Of a stretch of DNA of 17,687 bases, positions 6,511-13,353 are shown piece after piece. How positions within the stretch are numbered: the first letter of the stretch is position 1; the number at the start of each line of letters is the position of its first letter. The notes below the pieces were generated by a model that ran no database searches, was not told where the DNA came from, and saw only the letters and a list, made by a program, of their open reading frames with translations. This DNA is from Deltaproteobacteria bacterium (GTDB lineage: Bacteria; Desulfobacterota; DSM-4660; Desulfatiglandales; HGW-15). The stretch lies in contig JAGVAP010000058.1 in NCBI GenBank assembly GCA_020060215.1, positions 1 to 17,687 of the forward strand. The letters run 5' to 3'. Position numbers and translations under genes: made by a program.

Positions 6511-7227
6511 TCAAACGCCGAAGTAGGCCTTGCGGACGGCCTCCTCGGAAAACGACGACGGCTGCCCCTGCATCACCACCTTGCCCTCCAGCATCACGTA
6601 GGTGAAATCCGACGCCTTCAGGCTGCGTCGGATGTCCTGTTCGACCAGCATGATGGTGACCCCCTCCCGGTTGATCTGCTCCAGCCGTCTGTAGATGTCC
6701 TTGATGATCAGCGGGGCCAGGCCCAGCGAGATCTCATCGCAGAGAAGAAGCCTGGGACCGGACATGAGTCCCCTCCCGATCGCAAGCATCTGCTGCTCTC
6801 CCCCGCTCAGGGTGTTGGCCATCTGATTCCCGCGGGCCTTCAGGATGGGGAAGAGGTCGTACAATCGATCGAGGGTCGCGTCCCTCGTGCTCCTCGAGCT
6901 GGGAAGGTATGAACCCATGACCAGGTTTTCATAGACGGTCAGCCGGGCAAATACCCGCCTTCCTTCCGGGACGAGGGAAATACCCATCCCCAGCACTTCA
7001 TAAGCCGGCAGCCCGTCGATCCTCTTGCCGGAGAATTCCACACGTCCCTGGGTGGGGGTAAGGAGTCCTGCAACGGTGTTGAGCAGGGTGGACTTTCCCG
7101 AACCGTTTGCGCCGATGACGGAGACGATTCCCCCTGACCGGACGGACAGGGAGACGTTCCACAGGGCCTGGAAGTCCTTGTAGTGGACGTCGAGGTTCTC
7201 CACCTTCAGGGCGATCTCGTCAGACAC
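6511..7227 (-). CDS. livF: HAAT ABC transporter ATP-binding protein LivF
   Basis: A cytoplasmic ATPase subunit of 238 residues that powers the LivHM channel. Walker A is GANGSGKST (39-47), the signature is LSGGEQQ (140-146) and Walker B is LLLCDE (160-165). The segment LVEQD follows, as is normal for LivF, where the switch His is replaced. VPEGRRVFARLTVYENL is a standard LivF stretch. The start is the GTG at 7227, with GGAGG six bases upstream, overlapping the end of livG by eight bases. This overlap suggests coupled translation of the two ATPases in equal amounts. All catalytic motifs are intact. Confidence 0.96.
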   Translation of the reverse strand: MSDEIALKVENLDVHYKDFQALWNVSLSVRSGGIVSVIGANGSGKSTLLNTVAGLLTPTQGRVEFSGKRIDGLPAYEVLGMGISLVPEGRRVFARLTVYENLVMGSYLPSSRSTRDATLDRLYDLFPILKARGNQMANTLSGGEQQMLAIGRGLMSGPRLLLCDEISLGLAPLIIKDIYRRLEQINREGVTIMLVEQDIRRSLKASDFTYVMLEGKVVMQGQPSSFSEEAVRKAYFGV

Positions 7228-7951
7228 CGGAATCCTCCACTCCGAGGTAGCATTCCAGAACCTCCGGGGCGCACATCACGTCTTTGGGCGACCCGCACTG
7301 CAGCCGTCGGCCTTCGGAGATGACCAGAAGCCGGTGGGTCCCTTCGGACATCATCATCAGGATGTGTTCGATCCACACGATCGTGATCCCCTGTTCCCAT
7401 ATCTTCTTGACGATCTCGAGGACCTGCTCCGCCTCCTTTTCCGTGAGCCCCCCCGCGATCTCGTCGAGCAGGATGAGGGTAGGCTGGGTGGCGAGGGCCC
7501 TCCCGAGCTCGAGACGCTTGCGGTCCAGCAGCGGAAGACCGCCCGCGAGCGTGTCCTTGGCCGGGTACAGGCCGATCAGGTCCATGATCTCATAGCTGAT
7601 CTCCTTGGCCCGCCTCTCCCGCAGACCGCCTCCGTGCACGGCCCCGACCAGCAGGTTCTCGTGCACGCTCATGTTGTCGAAGGGGCGGGGGATCTGGTAG
7701 GTGCGTCCGATCCCCTGCCTGCAGCGGCTCGAAGGGGAATCGGTCGTGATGTCCTTGTCCTGGAAAGTGATGGCGCCGCTGTCCGGACTCATGACCCCGG
7801 TAATGAGGTTGAAGACCGTGGTCTTTCCAGCGCCGTTCGGCCCGATGATGCCGAGGATCTCCCCCTTCTTCACCTCAAAGGAGAGCTTGTTCACGGCATA
7901 GAGCCTTCCGAACGCCTTCGTGACCTGAGTGACCCTGAGGATATCGTCCAT
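7220..7951 (-). CDS. livG: HAAT ABC transporter ATP-binding protein LivG
   Basis: The second ATPase subunit of the Liv-type importer, 243 residues. Walker A is GPNGAGKTT (37-45), Q-loop region YQIPRPFDNMSV, Walker B LILLDE (159-164), and switch His H196 in WIEHI. The ABC signature is degenerate: LPLLDRKRLE (139-148) stands where most LivG proteins have LSGGQ or LSYGQ. I recall related DRK-type LivG sequences, so this is probably a subfamily trait rather than decay, with LivF supplying the canonical signature. The ATG at 7951 has AGGGAAGG just upstream. AOR ends 15 bases upstream, so transporter and oxidoreductase are likely on one transcript. Confidence 0.95.
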   Translation of the reverse strand: MDDILRVTQVTKAFGRLYAVNKLSFEVKKGEILGIIGPNGAGKTTVFNLITGVMSPDSGAITFQDKDITTDSPSSRCRQGIGRTYQIPRPFDNMSVHENLLVGAVHGGGLRERRAKEISYEIMDLIGLYPAKDTLAGGLPLLDRKRLELGRALATQPTLILLDEIAGGLTEKEAEQVLEIVKKIWEQGITIVWIEHILMMMSEGTHRLLVISEGRRLQCGSPKDVMCAPEVLECYLGVEDSGV

Positions 7952-7966
7952 GGGAAGCCTTCCCTC

Positions 7967-9736
7967 TCACTCCGCAGGCCTTCCTTGTTCGTCCCACCCC
8001 CGCACCCTGTAGTAGTCCTGCAGGAGCCTCGATATCTGTTCTTCGGTGATGATCTTGCCGGTTTCAGGGAGCGGTTCCGAATGGAAGCGCTTCGGCAGTC
8101 GATCGTCGGCCGCAGTCATTCCTTCCCTGAGATTGAACCTGCGGGTCTGGTCCGCGATGCGCCCGGCGATCGACTTCATATCACCCGTTCTCAGCTCCAT
8201 CCCCGTCAACGCCCTGATCATGGTCGACAGGGAGTCCCACTGGTAGAGATCGCGGTAGAACCGGCAGAGGATCAGCGCGTCGAACACGGTCAGGCGATCC
8301 TCCCACTCGACAAACATCTCCGCCTTTCCCTCGAGGGTGTCCGGGTCGATCATCCCGGCCAGTTCGGGCTTGTAGAACGTGGCGCGGAGATGGCAGGCCC
8401 CCCGGTCCGACGTGCCGTAGGCGAGCCCCATCCCCTTGAGGACCCTCGGATCGTAACCGGCGGGCTCCATGCCTTTGACATGAATCGCCTGGTCTTCCAT
8501 GGACCATGCCTTTGCCGCAATCTTGATCCCCATGGCCAGCGTATCGCCGATTCCCCTTCGATGGGCGATGTCCTCGAGGAGGCCGGCTATCCGGTCCACC
8601 TGACCATACCCGATCTCGTATTGGATCCTGCCTTGCATGGCCGCCTCGATCGCCAGCGCCACCAGGTTCCCTGCGCTGATGGTATCGATGCCCAACCGGT
8701 CGCAGCGATCGTTCAGATACGCCACCTCCTCGATGCTGTCGACTTCGCAAAGCCCGCCGAAGGCATAGATGGTCTCATATTCGGGCCCCTCGATCTTCAT
8801 TCCCTTGTGGCGGCCCTCCTTGACGGTGGCGAGCCTGCCGCAGGCGATGAAGCACTTCAGGCAGGCGTTGGGGACGACCTCCAGCCGCTGGTGAAGGGCC
8901 GAGGCGTTGATGTTCTCCCGGTGCGAAGCCTGCCCCTTGTGCCAGTAGCGGGTGGGGAAGCTCCCCACGTTGCTCATGACGTCGACCATCATGGGGGTGC
9001 CGAGAGACTTGTAGGCGGCCACCCCTTTGTCCGTCTTCGCCCTCTCCGCGACTTCCCTGGAGAACCGCTTCAGCAGTTCAGGATCCGCCGGCTCCCGTTT
9101 CCTCTTTCCATGGAAGGCGATCGCCTTGACCCTCTTGGATCCCATCACCGCCCCGACCCCGGTCCTCCCGGCGCTTCGCCAGTAATCGTTTTCGATCACG
9201 GCGAATCGAACCAGGTTTTCTCCTGCAGGACCGATGGTCAGCACGCCGCACTTCTTCACGCCCTCTCGCTCTTCCCGGATCCAGGCCCTGACGCGGTCCT
9301 CGGCCTCAAAGGTGTCCAGGCCCCAGAGATCGCCGGCAGGGTGAAACCTCGCGCCCTCCTCCGAAACCTCGATCCATACGGGTTCGGTAGAGGCCCCGTG
9401 GATCATCACGGCATCGAATCCGGCCTTGTCCATGTATTCCGCGGCCGTGCCTCCGGAGTAGGATTCGGAATAGCCCCCGGTCAGGGGAGATTTGGTGAAT
9501 ACGCCGTGTCTGCAGGACCCCCACACGGCGCTCCCGGCAACGGGGCCGGTGGCGAAGATCAGCCGGTTCTCGGGGCCGAGCGGGTCCGTCTCCGGCGGAT
9601 TGTGCTTCAGCAGAAGCTCTGTAGCCAGCCCTTTTCCCCCGAGGGTGGACCGGAGGGTTTCATCCCGAAGCGGCACCACATCCGCTTTCCCCCCGGACAC
9701 ATCGATGGAGAGCATCCTGTTGTAAAAACCTTTCAT
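7967..9736 (-). CDS. aor: Aldehyde:ferredoxin oxidoreductase family protein
   Basis: A cytoplasmic tungsten- or molybdenum-bis-pterin enzyme of 589 residues. Its family oxidises aldehydes to acids with ferredoxin as acceptor, or runs the reverse. The [4Fe-4S] ligands C292, C295, C299 and C491 match the spacing of Pyrococcus furiosus AOR. Pterin/metal-site segments are GRTGVGAVMGSKRVKAI, EGPEYETIYAFGG and GMGLAYGTSDRGACHLR, whose His corresponds to the active-site H448. The N-terminal segment GGKGLATELL is also typical. The ATG at 9736 (GGGAG six bases upstream, MKGFYNRML) is preferred; a longer reading to 9847 adds 37 residues resembling no family member. No ferredoxin or cofactor gene is adjacent. 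It precedes livG by 15 bases, so the imported substrate may yield an aldehyde. The aldehyde itself is unknown. Confidence 0.94.
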   Translation of the reverse strand: MKGFYNRMLSIDVSGGKADVVPLRDETLRSTLGGKGLATELLLKHNPPETDPLGPENRLIFATGPVAGSAVWGSCRHGVFTKSPLTGGYSESYSGGTAAEYMDKAGFDAVMIHGASTEPVWIEVSEEGARFHPAGDLWGLDTFEAEDRVRAWIREEREGVKKCGVLTIGPAGENLVRFAVIENDYWRSAGRTGVGAVMGSKRVKAIAFHGKRKREPADPELLKRFSREVAERAKTDKGVAAYKSLGTPMMVDVMSNVGSFPTRYWHKGQASHRENINASALHQRLEVVPNACLKCFIACGRLATVKEGRHKGMKIEGPEYETIYAFGGLCEVDSIEEVAYLNDRCDRLGIDTISAGNLVALAIEAAMQGRIQYEIGYGQVDRIAGLLEDIAHRRGIGDTLAMGIKIAAKAWSMEDQAIHVKGMEPAGYDPRVLKGMGLAYGTSDRGACHLRATFYKPELAGMIDPDTLEGKAEMFVEWEDRLTVFDALILCRFYRDLYQWDSLSTMIRALTGMELRTGDMKSIAGRIADQTRRFNLREGMTAADDRLPKRFHSEPLPETGKIITEEQISRLLQDYYRVRGWDEQGRPAE

Positions 9737-9801
9737 AAGAATCTCCCGATCTGGTCTCGTGTAATAGAATTTCGCACGTCCCCCTCCCGCCAGGGCACTT
9801 T

Positions 9802-9888
9802 CCTCCCCCTCGATGGGAGAGGCCAGGTGGGGGGTGGCAAAGCTCAAACGATAAGAACCTTACTTCTGTGACACCGCGCCAGTGACAC
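9802..9888. promoter_or_regulatory. Hairpin and paired GTGACAC motifs in the AOR leader
   Basis: The 244-base gap upstream of AOR holds two structures. CCTCCCCC (9802-9809) and GGGAGAGG (9815-9822) form an eight-base stem with one mismatch and a five-base loop, about 66 bases before the AOR start. GTGACAC occurs twice, at 9868-9874 and 9882-9888, with starts 14 bases apart. These could be a transcription-factor site pair or the remnant of a repeat element. I see no convincing -35/-10 pair. Roles are not established. Confidence 0.35.
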
Positions 9889-9980
9889 TTTAGCGCAGGG
9901 GGCTGGCCGTGGGGGTCTTTTTTCAAAACCGAACAGCCGCTGCAACAATGCCCGGCGGTGAGCTGAAGTGCTACCCGGTC

Positions 9981-10409
9981 TCATTCATATTGCACCAGCT
10001 CAATGGTGTTGCCCTCGGGATCCTTCATATAGGTGGCCCACACCCCCGGGCGAACGTTCTGAGGCGGGCAGTTGAACGAAACGCCCGTCTCGGACAACCG
10101 TTTGTAGAGCTCGTCGACGCCCTTCACCATGAGGGCGAAATGGGTGAGCCCAAAGTCGCACTGGCGCCTGGCGCCGCACTCCTCGCCGGCCGGGGTGCGA
10201 TAGTGGAACAGCTCGATCCGCGCGCCGTACCCTTTCAGCATTACGACCCTGGCGCCCGCGGACTGGAGGCCCACCACCTTTGCAAACATCTCTCCCGTGT
10301 AATTCTCCCGCTCCCAGTCCACCTCGAAGCCGAGGAGGTCCCTGTAAAACCGGAGGGCCCGGTCCATATCCCTCACGGAAATCGCCACATGATGCCAGGC
10401 TGCATCCAT
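9981..10409 (-). CDS. VOC/glyoxalase-fold metalloprotein
   Basis: A small cytoplasmic protein of 142 residues with two beta-alpha-beta-beta-beta modules, as in glyoxalase I, methylmalonyl-CoA epimerase and ring-cleaving dioxygenases. The four expected metal positions are present: H7 (WHHVAISV), E66 (ARIELFHY), H90 (LTHFALMV) and E137 (GNTIELVQYE). DMDRALRFYRDLLGF and YMKDPEGNTIEL are standard VOC segments. The ATG at 10409 has GGGAG nine bases upstream. It sits between the reductase and AOR, with gaps of about 245-290 bases on either side. An epimerase, isomerase or glyoxalase role on the locus substrate is likely, but the reaction cannot be deduced. An extradiol dioxygenase seems less likely given its small size. 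Confidence 0.9.
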   Translation of the reverse strand: MDAAWHHVAISVRDMDRALRFYRDLLGFEVDWERENYTGEMFAKVVGLQSAGARVVMLKGYGARIELFHYRTPAGEECGARRQCDFGLTHFALMVKGVDELYKRLSETGVSFNCPPQNVRPGVWATYMKDPEGNTIELVQYE

Positions 10410-10598
10410 CCTCTATATCTCCCGGGTCCACTCAAGGTATGCTTCATGGCTATGAAAACAGCGCAGAGCGCCGGCCGCAAGGGTCCTTTTTCGTAACGAT
10501 TGAGCTCTATGGACCATGGTGCAGGGTTCTGGGCCATGGGGCTCGCTTTGCAGGAACGAAAAGCCGCTGCCCATGGGCTGGCGGGAGTGCTAGGCTCG

Positions 10599-10672
10599 GG
10601 CGGGCGGAAAGCCTCCCGGCGTTCTCCATCGGAACCTGTGCGTGGAATCGACTGAGGAGACCACCGCCCGCC
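10599..10672. repeat. Widely spaced inverted repeat after the reductase gene
   Basis: GGCGGGCGG (10599-10607) and CCGCCCGCC (10664-10672) are perfect 9-base complements with 56 bases between. They lie just past the reductase stop codon in the 293-base gap before the VOC gene. It could help end the transcript, but the long loop and lack of a T-run make this weak. Nothing else is recognised in this gap. Confidence 0.3.
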
Positions 10673-10702
10673 TTTGCTACCCCTTCTGCATATCCTTTAC
10701 CG

Positions 10703-11593
10703 CTACTTCTTGATCCCCGCCATCTGCTCCATGATGGAGACCAGGGAGAAGAAGTCCTGCTCCCCTTTCCCCTGGGCCATCATCGTGCTCCAGAACTGGC
10801 GGATGAGGGCCGTCATGGGCATCGGCACGTTCTTGGCCTTTCCCGCCTCGATCATGATGTCGAAATCCTTCGCCATCTGCGCTGCGGTAAAGGCGGGGGC
10901 ATAGTTCCGGGCCTTCAGCATCGCCGACTTGTAGCCGATGAGCGGCGAGGCAACCACGCTCGCACCCACGATGTCGATCATCTGTTCCCAGTCCATGCCG
11001 CCGGCTTCGCCGAAGGTCAGGGCCTCGGCCGCCATGGCGGAGGTGAGCCCGACCATCATGTTCATCACGAGCTTGAGATACCGCGCCTCTTCCCCGGTGC
11101 CCACATGGAACACCTTCTGTCCCATGCAGCCGAAGATCTCAACGCAGGAATCGTACGCATCCTTGGGCCCTGAGGCGAAGATGGTCAAGGTCCCCGAGGT
11201 GGCGAGGACCGTGCTTCCGGAGACCGGAGCCCGGAGATACTTGATCCCCTTCTTCTGCGCGGCCGCATCGACCCGGGCCGATGCACCCGGCGAGACCGTG
11301 CTCATGTCGATAAAGATGGCGCCCGACTTCGCACCCTCAAAGGCGCCGCCGGCGCCGTAGGACACCGCCTCCAGCACGGGATCGTCCGAGATCATCGAGA
11401 TGATGACATCCGCGCCCGCGGCGGCCTCCTTGGCCGAGCCCGCGACCTTCGCCCCCACATCGGCAAGGGGCTTGGTCTTGTCTTTGGTTCGATTGTAGAC
11501 GGTTACGCTGTATCCCTTCTTGATCAGGTTCTGGGACATGGGAACCCCCATCTTGCCCAGGCCGATCCAAGCGATCTTCTGTTTGTCCGCCAT
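10703..11593 (-). CDS. 3-hydroxyisobutyrate dehydrogenase-family (beta-hydroxyacid) oxidoreductase
   Basis: A 296-residue NAD(P)-dependent enzyme of the beta-hydroxyacid dehydrogenase family (3-hydroxyisobutyrate dehydrogenase, tartronate semialdehyde reductase, glyoxylate/succinic semialdehyde reductase). The Rossmann motif is G11-L-G-K-M-G16. N34-R35-T36 after strand 2, instead of an acidic residue, suggests NADPH use. The substrate loop RAPVSGS lies at 121-127, followed by GTLTIFASG. The catalytic Lys is K174 (KLVMNMMVG). The ATG at 11593 is favoured by GGAGG nine bases upstream and normal family length; a reading to 11776 adds 61 unlikely residues that cross repeats. It probably interconverts a hydroxy acid and a semialdehyde, which AOR or the VOC protein could process further. 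The substrate is unknown. Confidence 0.93.
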   Translation of the reverse strand: MADKQKIAWIGLGKMGVPMSQNLIKKGYSVTVYNRTKDKTKPLADVGAKVAGSAKEAAAGADVIISMISDDPVLEAVSYGAGGAFEGAKSGAIFIDMSTVSPGASARVDAAAQKKGIKYLRAPVSGSTVLATSGTLTIFASGPKDAYDSCVEIFGCMGQKVFHVGTGEEARYLKLVMNMMVGLTSAMAAEALTFGEAGGMDWEQMIDIVGASVVASPLIGYKSAMLKARNYAPAFTAAQMAKDFDIMIEAGKAKNVPMPMTALIRQFWSTMMAQGKGEQDFFSLVSIMEQMAGIKK

Positions 11594-11710
11594 GGTCGTA
11601 TGCCTCCTCCAGACTGATGATTTCGAAAAATACGGCTCGTTCATCTCACGAAAGGATCCCCGATCCTCTTGGTCGGTCCCCTCGTGAGACTCCCCTCTTG
11701 GTGAGTGCTC

Positions 11711-11735
11711 ATCCGGAAATAGAACTTTTCCGGAT
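11711..11735. terminator. Perfect 9-base hairpin, possible terminator or processing site
   Basis: ATCCGGAAA (11711-11719) and TTTCCGGAT (11727-11735) pair perfectly around a 7-base loop. It lies between the ABC binding protein gene and the reductase. There is no U-run on the minus-strand side, so a Rho-independent terminator is uncertain. An RNA processing or stability hairpin is equally possible. Confidence 0.45.
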
Positions 11736-11744
11736 TCGCGCGAA

Positions 11745-11865
11745 CGGTGTCCAGGTGTCAGGTGTCGGGAAAACATTCTAGTTCAATGCATCAAGCTGAC
11801 ACCTGAAACCTGACACCTGAAACCTGACACCTGAAACCTGACACCTGAAACCTGACACCTGAAAC
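11745..11865. repeat. Inverted heptad-repeat element 3 with five perfect 14-bp tandem copies
   Basis: The right half (11796-11865) is five exact tandem copies of CTGACACCTGAAAC, itself two 7-base units, CTGACAC and CTGAAAC. The left half (11745-11765) reads CGGTGTC, CAGGTGT, CAGGTGT in the opposite sense. CAGGTGTCAG (11752-11761) is the exact complement of CTGACACCTG (11796-11805). The core between the arms is about 29 bases. Perfect copies suggest recent expansion, and copy number may vary between strains. Confidence 0.9.
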
Positions 11866-11871
11866 CTCCAC

Positions 11872-11891
11872 CCAGAAATGCCCGCTTCTGG
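11872..11891 (-). terminator. Short hairpin after the ABC binding protein stop codon
   Basis: CCAGAA (11872-11877) pairs with TTCTGG (11886-11891) around an 8-base loop, seven bases past the stop codon. There is no T-run after it. It may protect the 3' end of the binding protein message. Confidence 0.35.
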
Positions 11892-11898
11892 ATGGGCA

Positions 11899-13203
11899 CT
11901 ACTTAGGGACGGGGAAGATCATCTGTGCCGTCTTCTTGATCTGCGGGTGGGCCTTGTTGTTCACGATCTCGAGGACCCAGGGAAACTCCTTGCCCTTGAC
12001 CCACTGCCCGCCGACCAGCGGAGACTCGCAGTAATTCTTGTCATTGTACTTGATGTGCCCAACCACGGTGTTGAGGTCGGTCTTCGAGATGGCCTCCCGC
12101 AGCTTCTCCTTGTCCAGGGTCTGAGCACGCTTCAGGGCATCGGCCGCAATCTCGAAACCCGCGTACTTGAACCCGATGGGGGGTGTCCAGGGTTTCTTCG
12201 TCTCCTTGGTCCATGCGTCGCAGAGCTCCTTGGAGGTCTCGCCGGTCAGGGAAGACTTGAACGGATGATAGGGGCTCCACCACACCTCGGTCGTGATGCC
12301 CCGGGGCAGATCCCCGCCCAGCGCGTTGACGTCGCTCGGGAAGAGGCAGGCCTTGGCGATGGTGGCGATCTTCGGAACGAAGTCCTGCTGATGGAACTGC
12401 TTCCAGGCGGTCGCCCAGTCCGGGGGGATCAGGACGCCCGTGACGATGTCCACCTTCTCCTTCTTGAACAGGCTGATGAAGCTGCTGAAGTCCTTGTTGA
12501 AATAGGGGAACCGGCCGGGGTCGATCACCTTGTAGCCCCTGGCGGGACAGACCTTCTTGAAGATCTCCGAGAACACCGCACCGTCCGGATCGTTCGGCCA
12601 GAGACCGCCGATGACCTTGGAGGTCTTGGCTGCATGCTCGTCCCACATGTCCGTAAAGAGGTTGGCCAGGCTGCCCACGGTCCAGAAGGTATGATGAGAC
12701 CATTTGTAGGGGCCGCCCGTCAACCAGGCGTCGACCGGCGCATCCAGGGAGATGCAGGGCATCTTGTATCTCTCGCACATGGCCGTGACCGGATTCACCG
12801 TATCGGGTGTGTGCATGACCACCATGAGGTCGATCTTGTCGCTCAGGATCAGCTTGGAGGCCAGCTCGGCGGCCTTGGACGGATCGCTCTCGGTATCCAC
12901 GAGCTTCATCTTCACCGGAACTTTCTTGCCGTATTCCTTGATGAAGATGCCGCCGTCCTTGTTGATGGCGTTGATGGCCTTCTCGTCCGCCCAGGGAGAG
13001 GCCTCGCCGAACCCGGCCAGGGGACCCGTCGACGGGTTGGGGTGGCCGATCAGGATGTAATCCTTCTGCTGGGCTTGTGCCCGGGTAACCAGGGAAGGCG
13101 CGACGGAGGCCACGCCCAACGCAGCTCCGGCCATTCCGGTTTTCTTCAGGAACTCCCTTCTGGTAAAACCCTTCTCACGACCCTTGTTCTTCTTCTGGGA
13201 CAT
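11899..13203 (-). CDS. HAAT-type ABC substrate-binding protein with Tat signal
   Basis: A 434-residue extracytoplasmic ligand-binding protein of the Peripla_BP_6 (Leu/Ile/Val-binding) type, probably the partner of LivHMGF. The N-terminus carries a twin-arginine signal: TRREFLKK at residues 14-21, a hydrophobic stretch, then AQA at 42-44 before the mature start QQKDY. The mature protein opens with ILIGHPNPSTGPLAGFGEA, the usual first strand and ligand loop. The family segment LILSDKIDLMVVMHTPDTV follows. The ATG at 13203 has GGAGG seven bases upstream. It is separated from the permease/ATPase genes by the reductase, VOC and AOR genes, so partnership is inferred from family and locality. The ligand could be an amino acid, amide or aromatic/aliphatic carboxylate. 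A strong hairpin precedes its ribosome binding site. Confidence 0.93.
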   Translation of the reverse strand: MSQKKNKGREKGFTRREFLKKTGMAGAALGVASVAPSLVTRAQAQQKDYILIGHPNPSTGPLAGFGEASPWADEKAINAINKDGGIFIKEYGKKVPVKMKLVDTESDPSKAAELASKLILSDKIDLMVVMHTPDTVNPVTAMCERYKMPCISLDAPVDAWLTGGPYKWSHHTFWTVGSLANLFTDMWDEHAAKTSKVIGGLWPNDPDGAVFSEIFKKVCPARGYKVIDPGRFPYFNKDFSSFISLFKKEKVDIVTGVLIPPDWATAWKQFHQQDFVPKIATIAKACLFPSDVNALGGDLPRGITTEVWWSPYHPFKSSLTGETSKELCDAWTKETKKPWTPPIGFKYAGFEIAADALKRAQTLDKEKLREAISKTDLNTVVGHIKYNDKNYCESPLVGGQWVKGKEFPWVLEIVNNKAHPQIKKTAQMIFPVPK

Positions 13204-13244
13204 GTTGCTGCCTCCTGATGGAATGTTGCGGTAGGATCCGATTG

Positions 13245-13307
13245 CGCGAGAAGGCCGGATGCACCGTCTCCCCTTCAGAGGAGCCGGCGCATCGCCTTCC
13301 TCTCGCG
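13245..13307 (-). promoter_or_regulatory. Long hairpin upstream of the ABC binding protein gene
   Basis: CGCGAGA-AGGC (13245-13255) and GATGC (13258-13262) pair with GCATC (13289-13293) and GCC-TTCC-TCTCGCG (13294-13307), giving a stem of about 16 pairs with a small internal bulge. A further CTC/GAG pairing is possible near the loop. It lies about 40 bases before the ATG in the 150-base gap after the cupin gene. It could be a processing/stability element that raises binding-protein output, or an attenuator. No U-tract follows it. Confidence 0.55.
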
Positions 13308-13353
13308 GTTCACACGGGATGATGCGCCCGGATCAGCCGATGCTCACCCGGGA

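Larger units (their letters stand above)
11594..11898. other. 305-base repeat-rich intergenic region
   Basis: This gap separates the ABC binding protein gene from the reductase gene. It contains the reductase ribosome binding site, a palindrome TCTCACGA (11644-11651)/TCGTGAGA (11682-11689), a 9-base perfect hairpin at 11711-11735, heptad element 3 at 11745-11865 and a short hairpin at 11872-11891 right after the stop codon. No protein-coding frame is convincing. I found no clear promoter. Confidence 0.6.

Noticed and set aside
7967..9736. BamB-type benzoyl-CoA reductase subunit
   Set aside because: BamB is an AOR-family protein, but no BamC-like iron-sulfur subunit or other bam gene is present, and motifs alone do not separate the two. 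The general AOR call was kept.
9737..9847. Longer N-terminus for AOR
   Set aside because: The extra 37 residues resemble no AOR, run through the leader hairpin region, and the ATG at 9736 has a good ribosome binding site.
7334..9871. 845-codon open frame on the plus strand opposite livG and AOR
   Set aside because: It is antisense to genes with intact catalytic motifs, has low-complexity His/Pro/Arg/Asp-rich composition and no recognisable domain. Long antisense frames are expected in high-GC DNA.
11644..11689. Palindrome TCTCACGA/TCGTGAGA as a classical terminator for the binding-protein transcript
   Set aside because: The loop is 30 bases and no T-run follows. It is recorded as part of the gap description only.
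11796..11865. Possible mini CRISPR array
   Set aside because: The 14-bp units abut with no spacers and no cas gene is near, so it is a tandem repeat.
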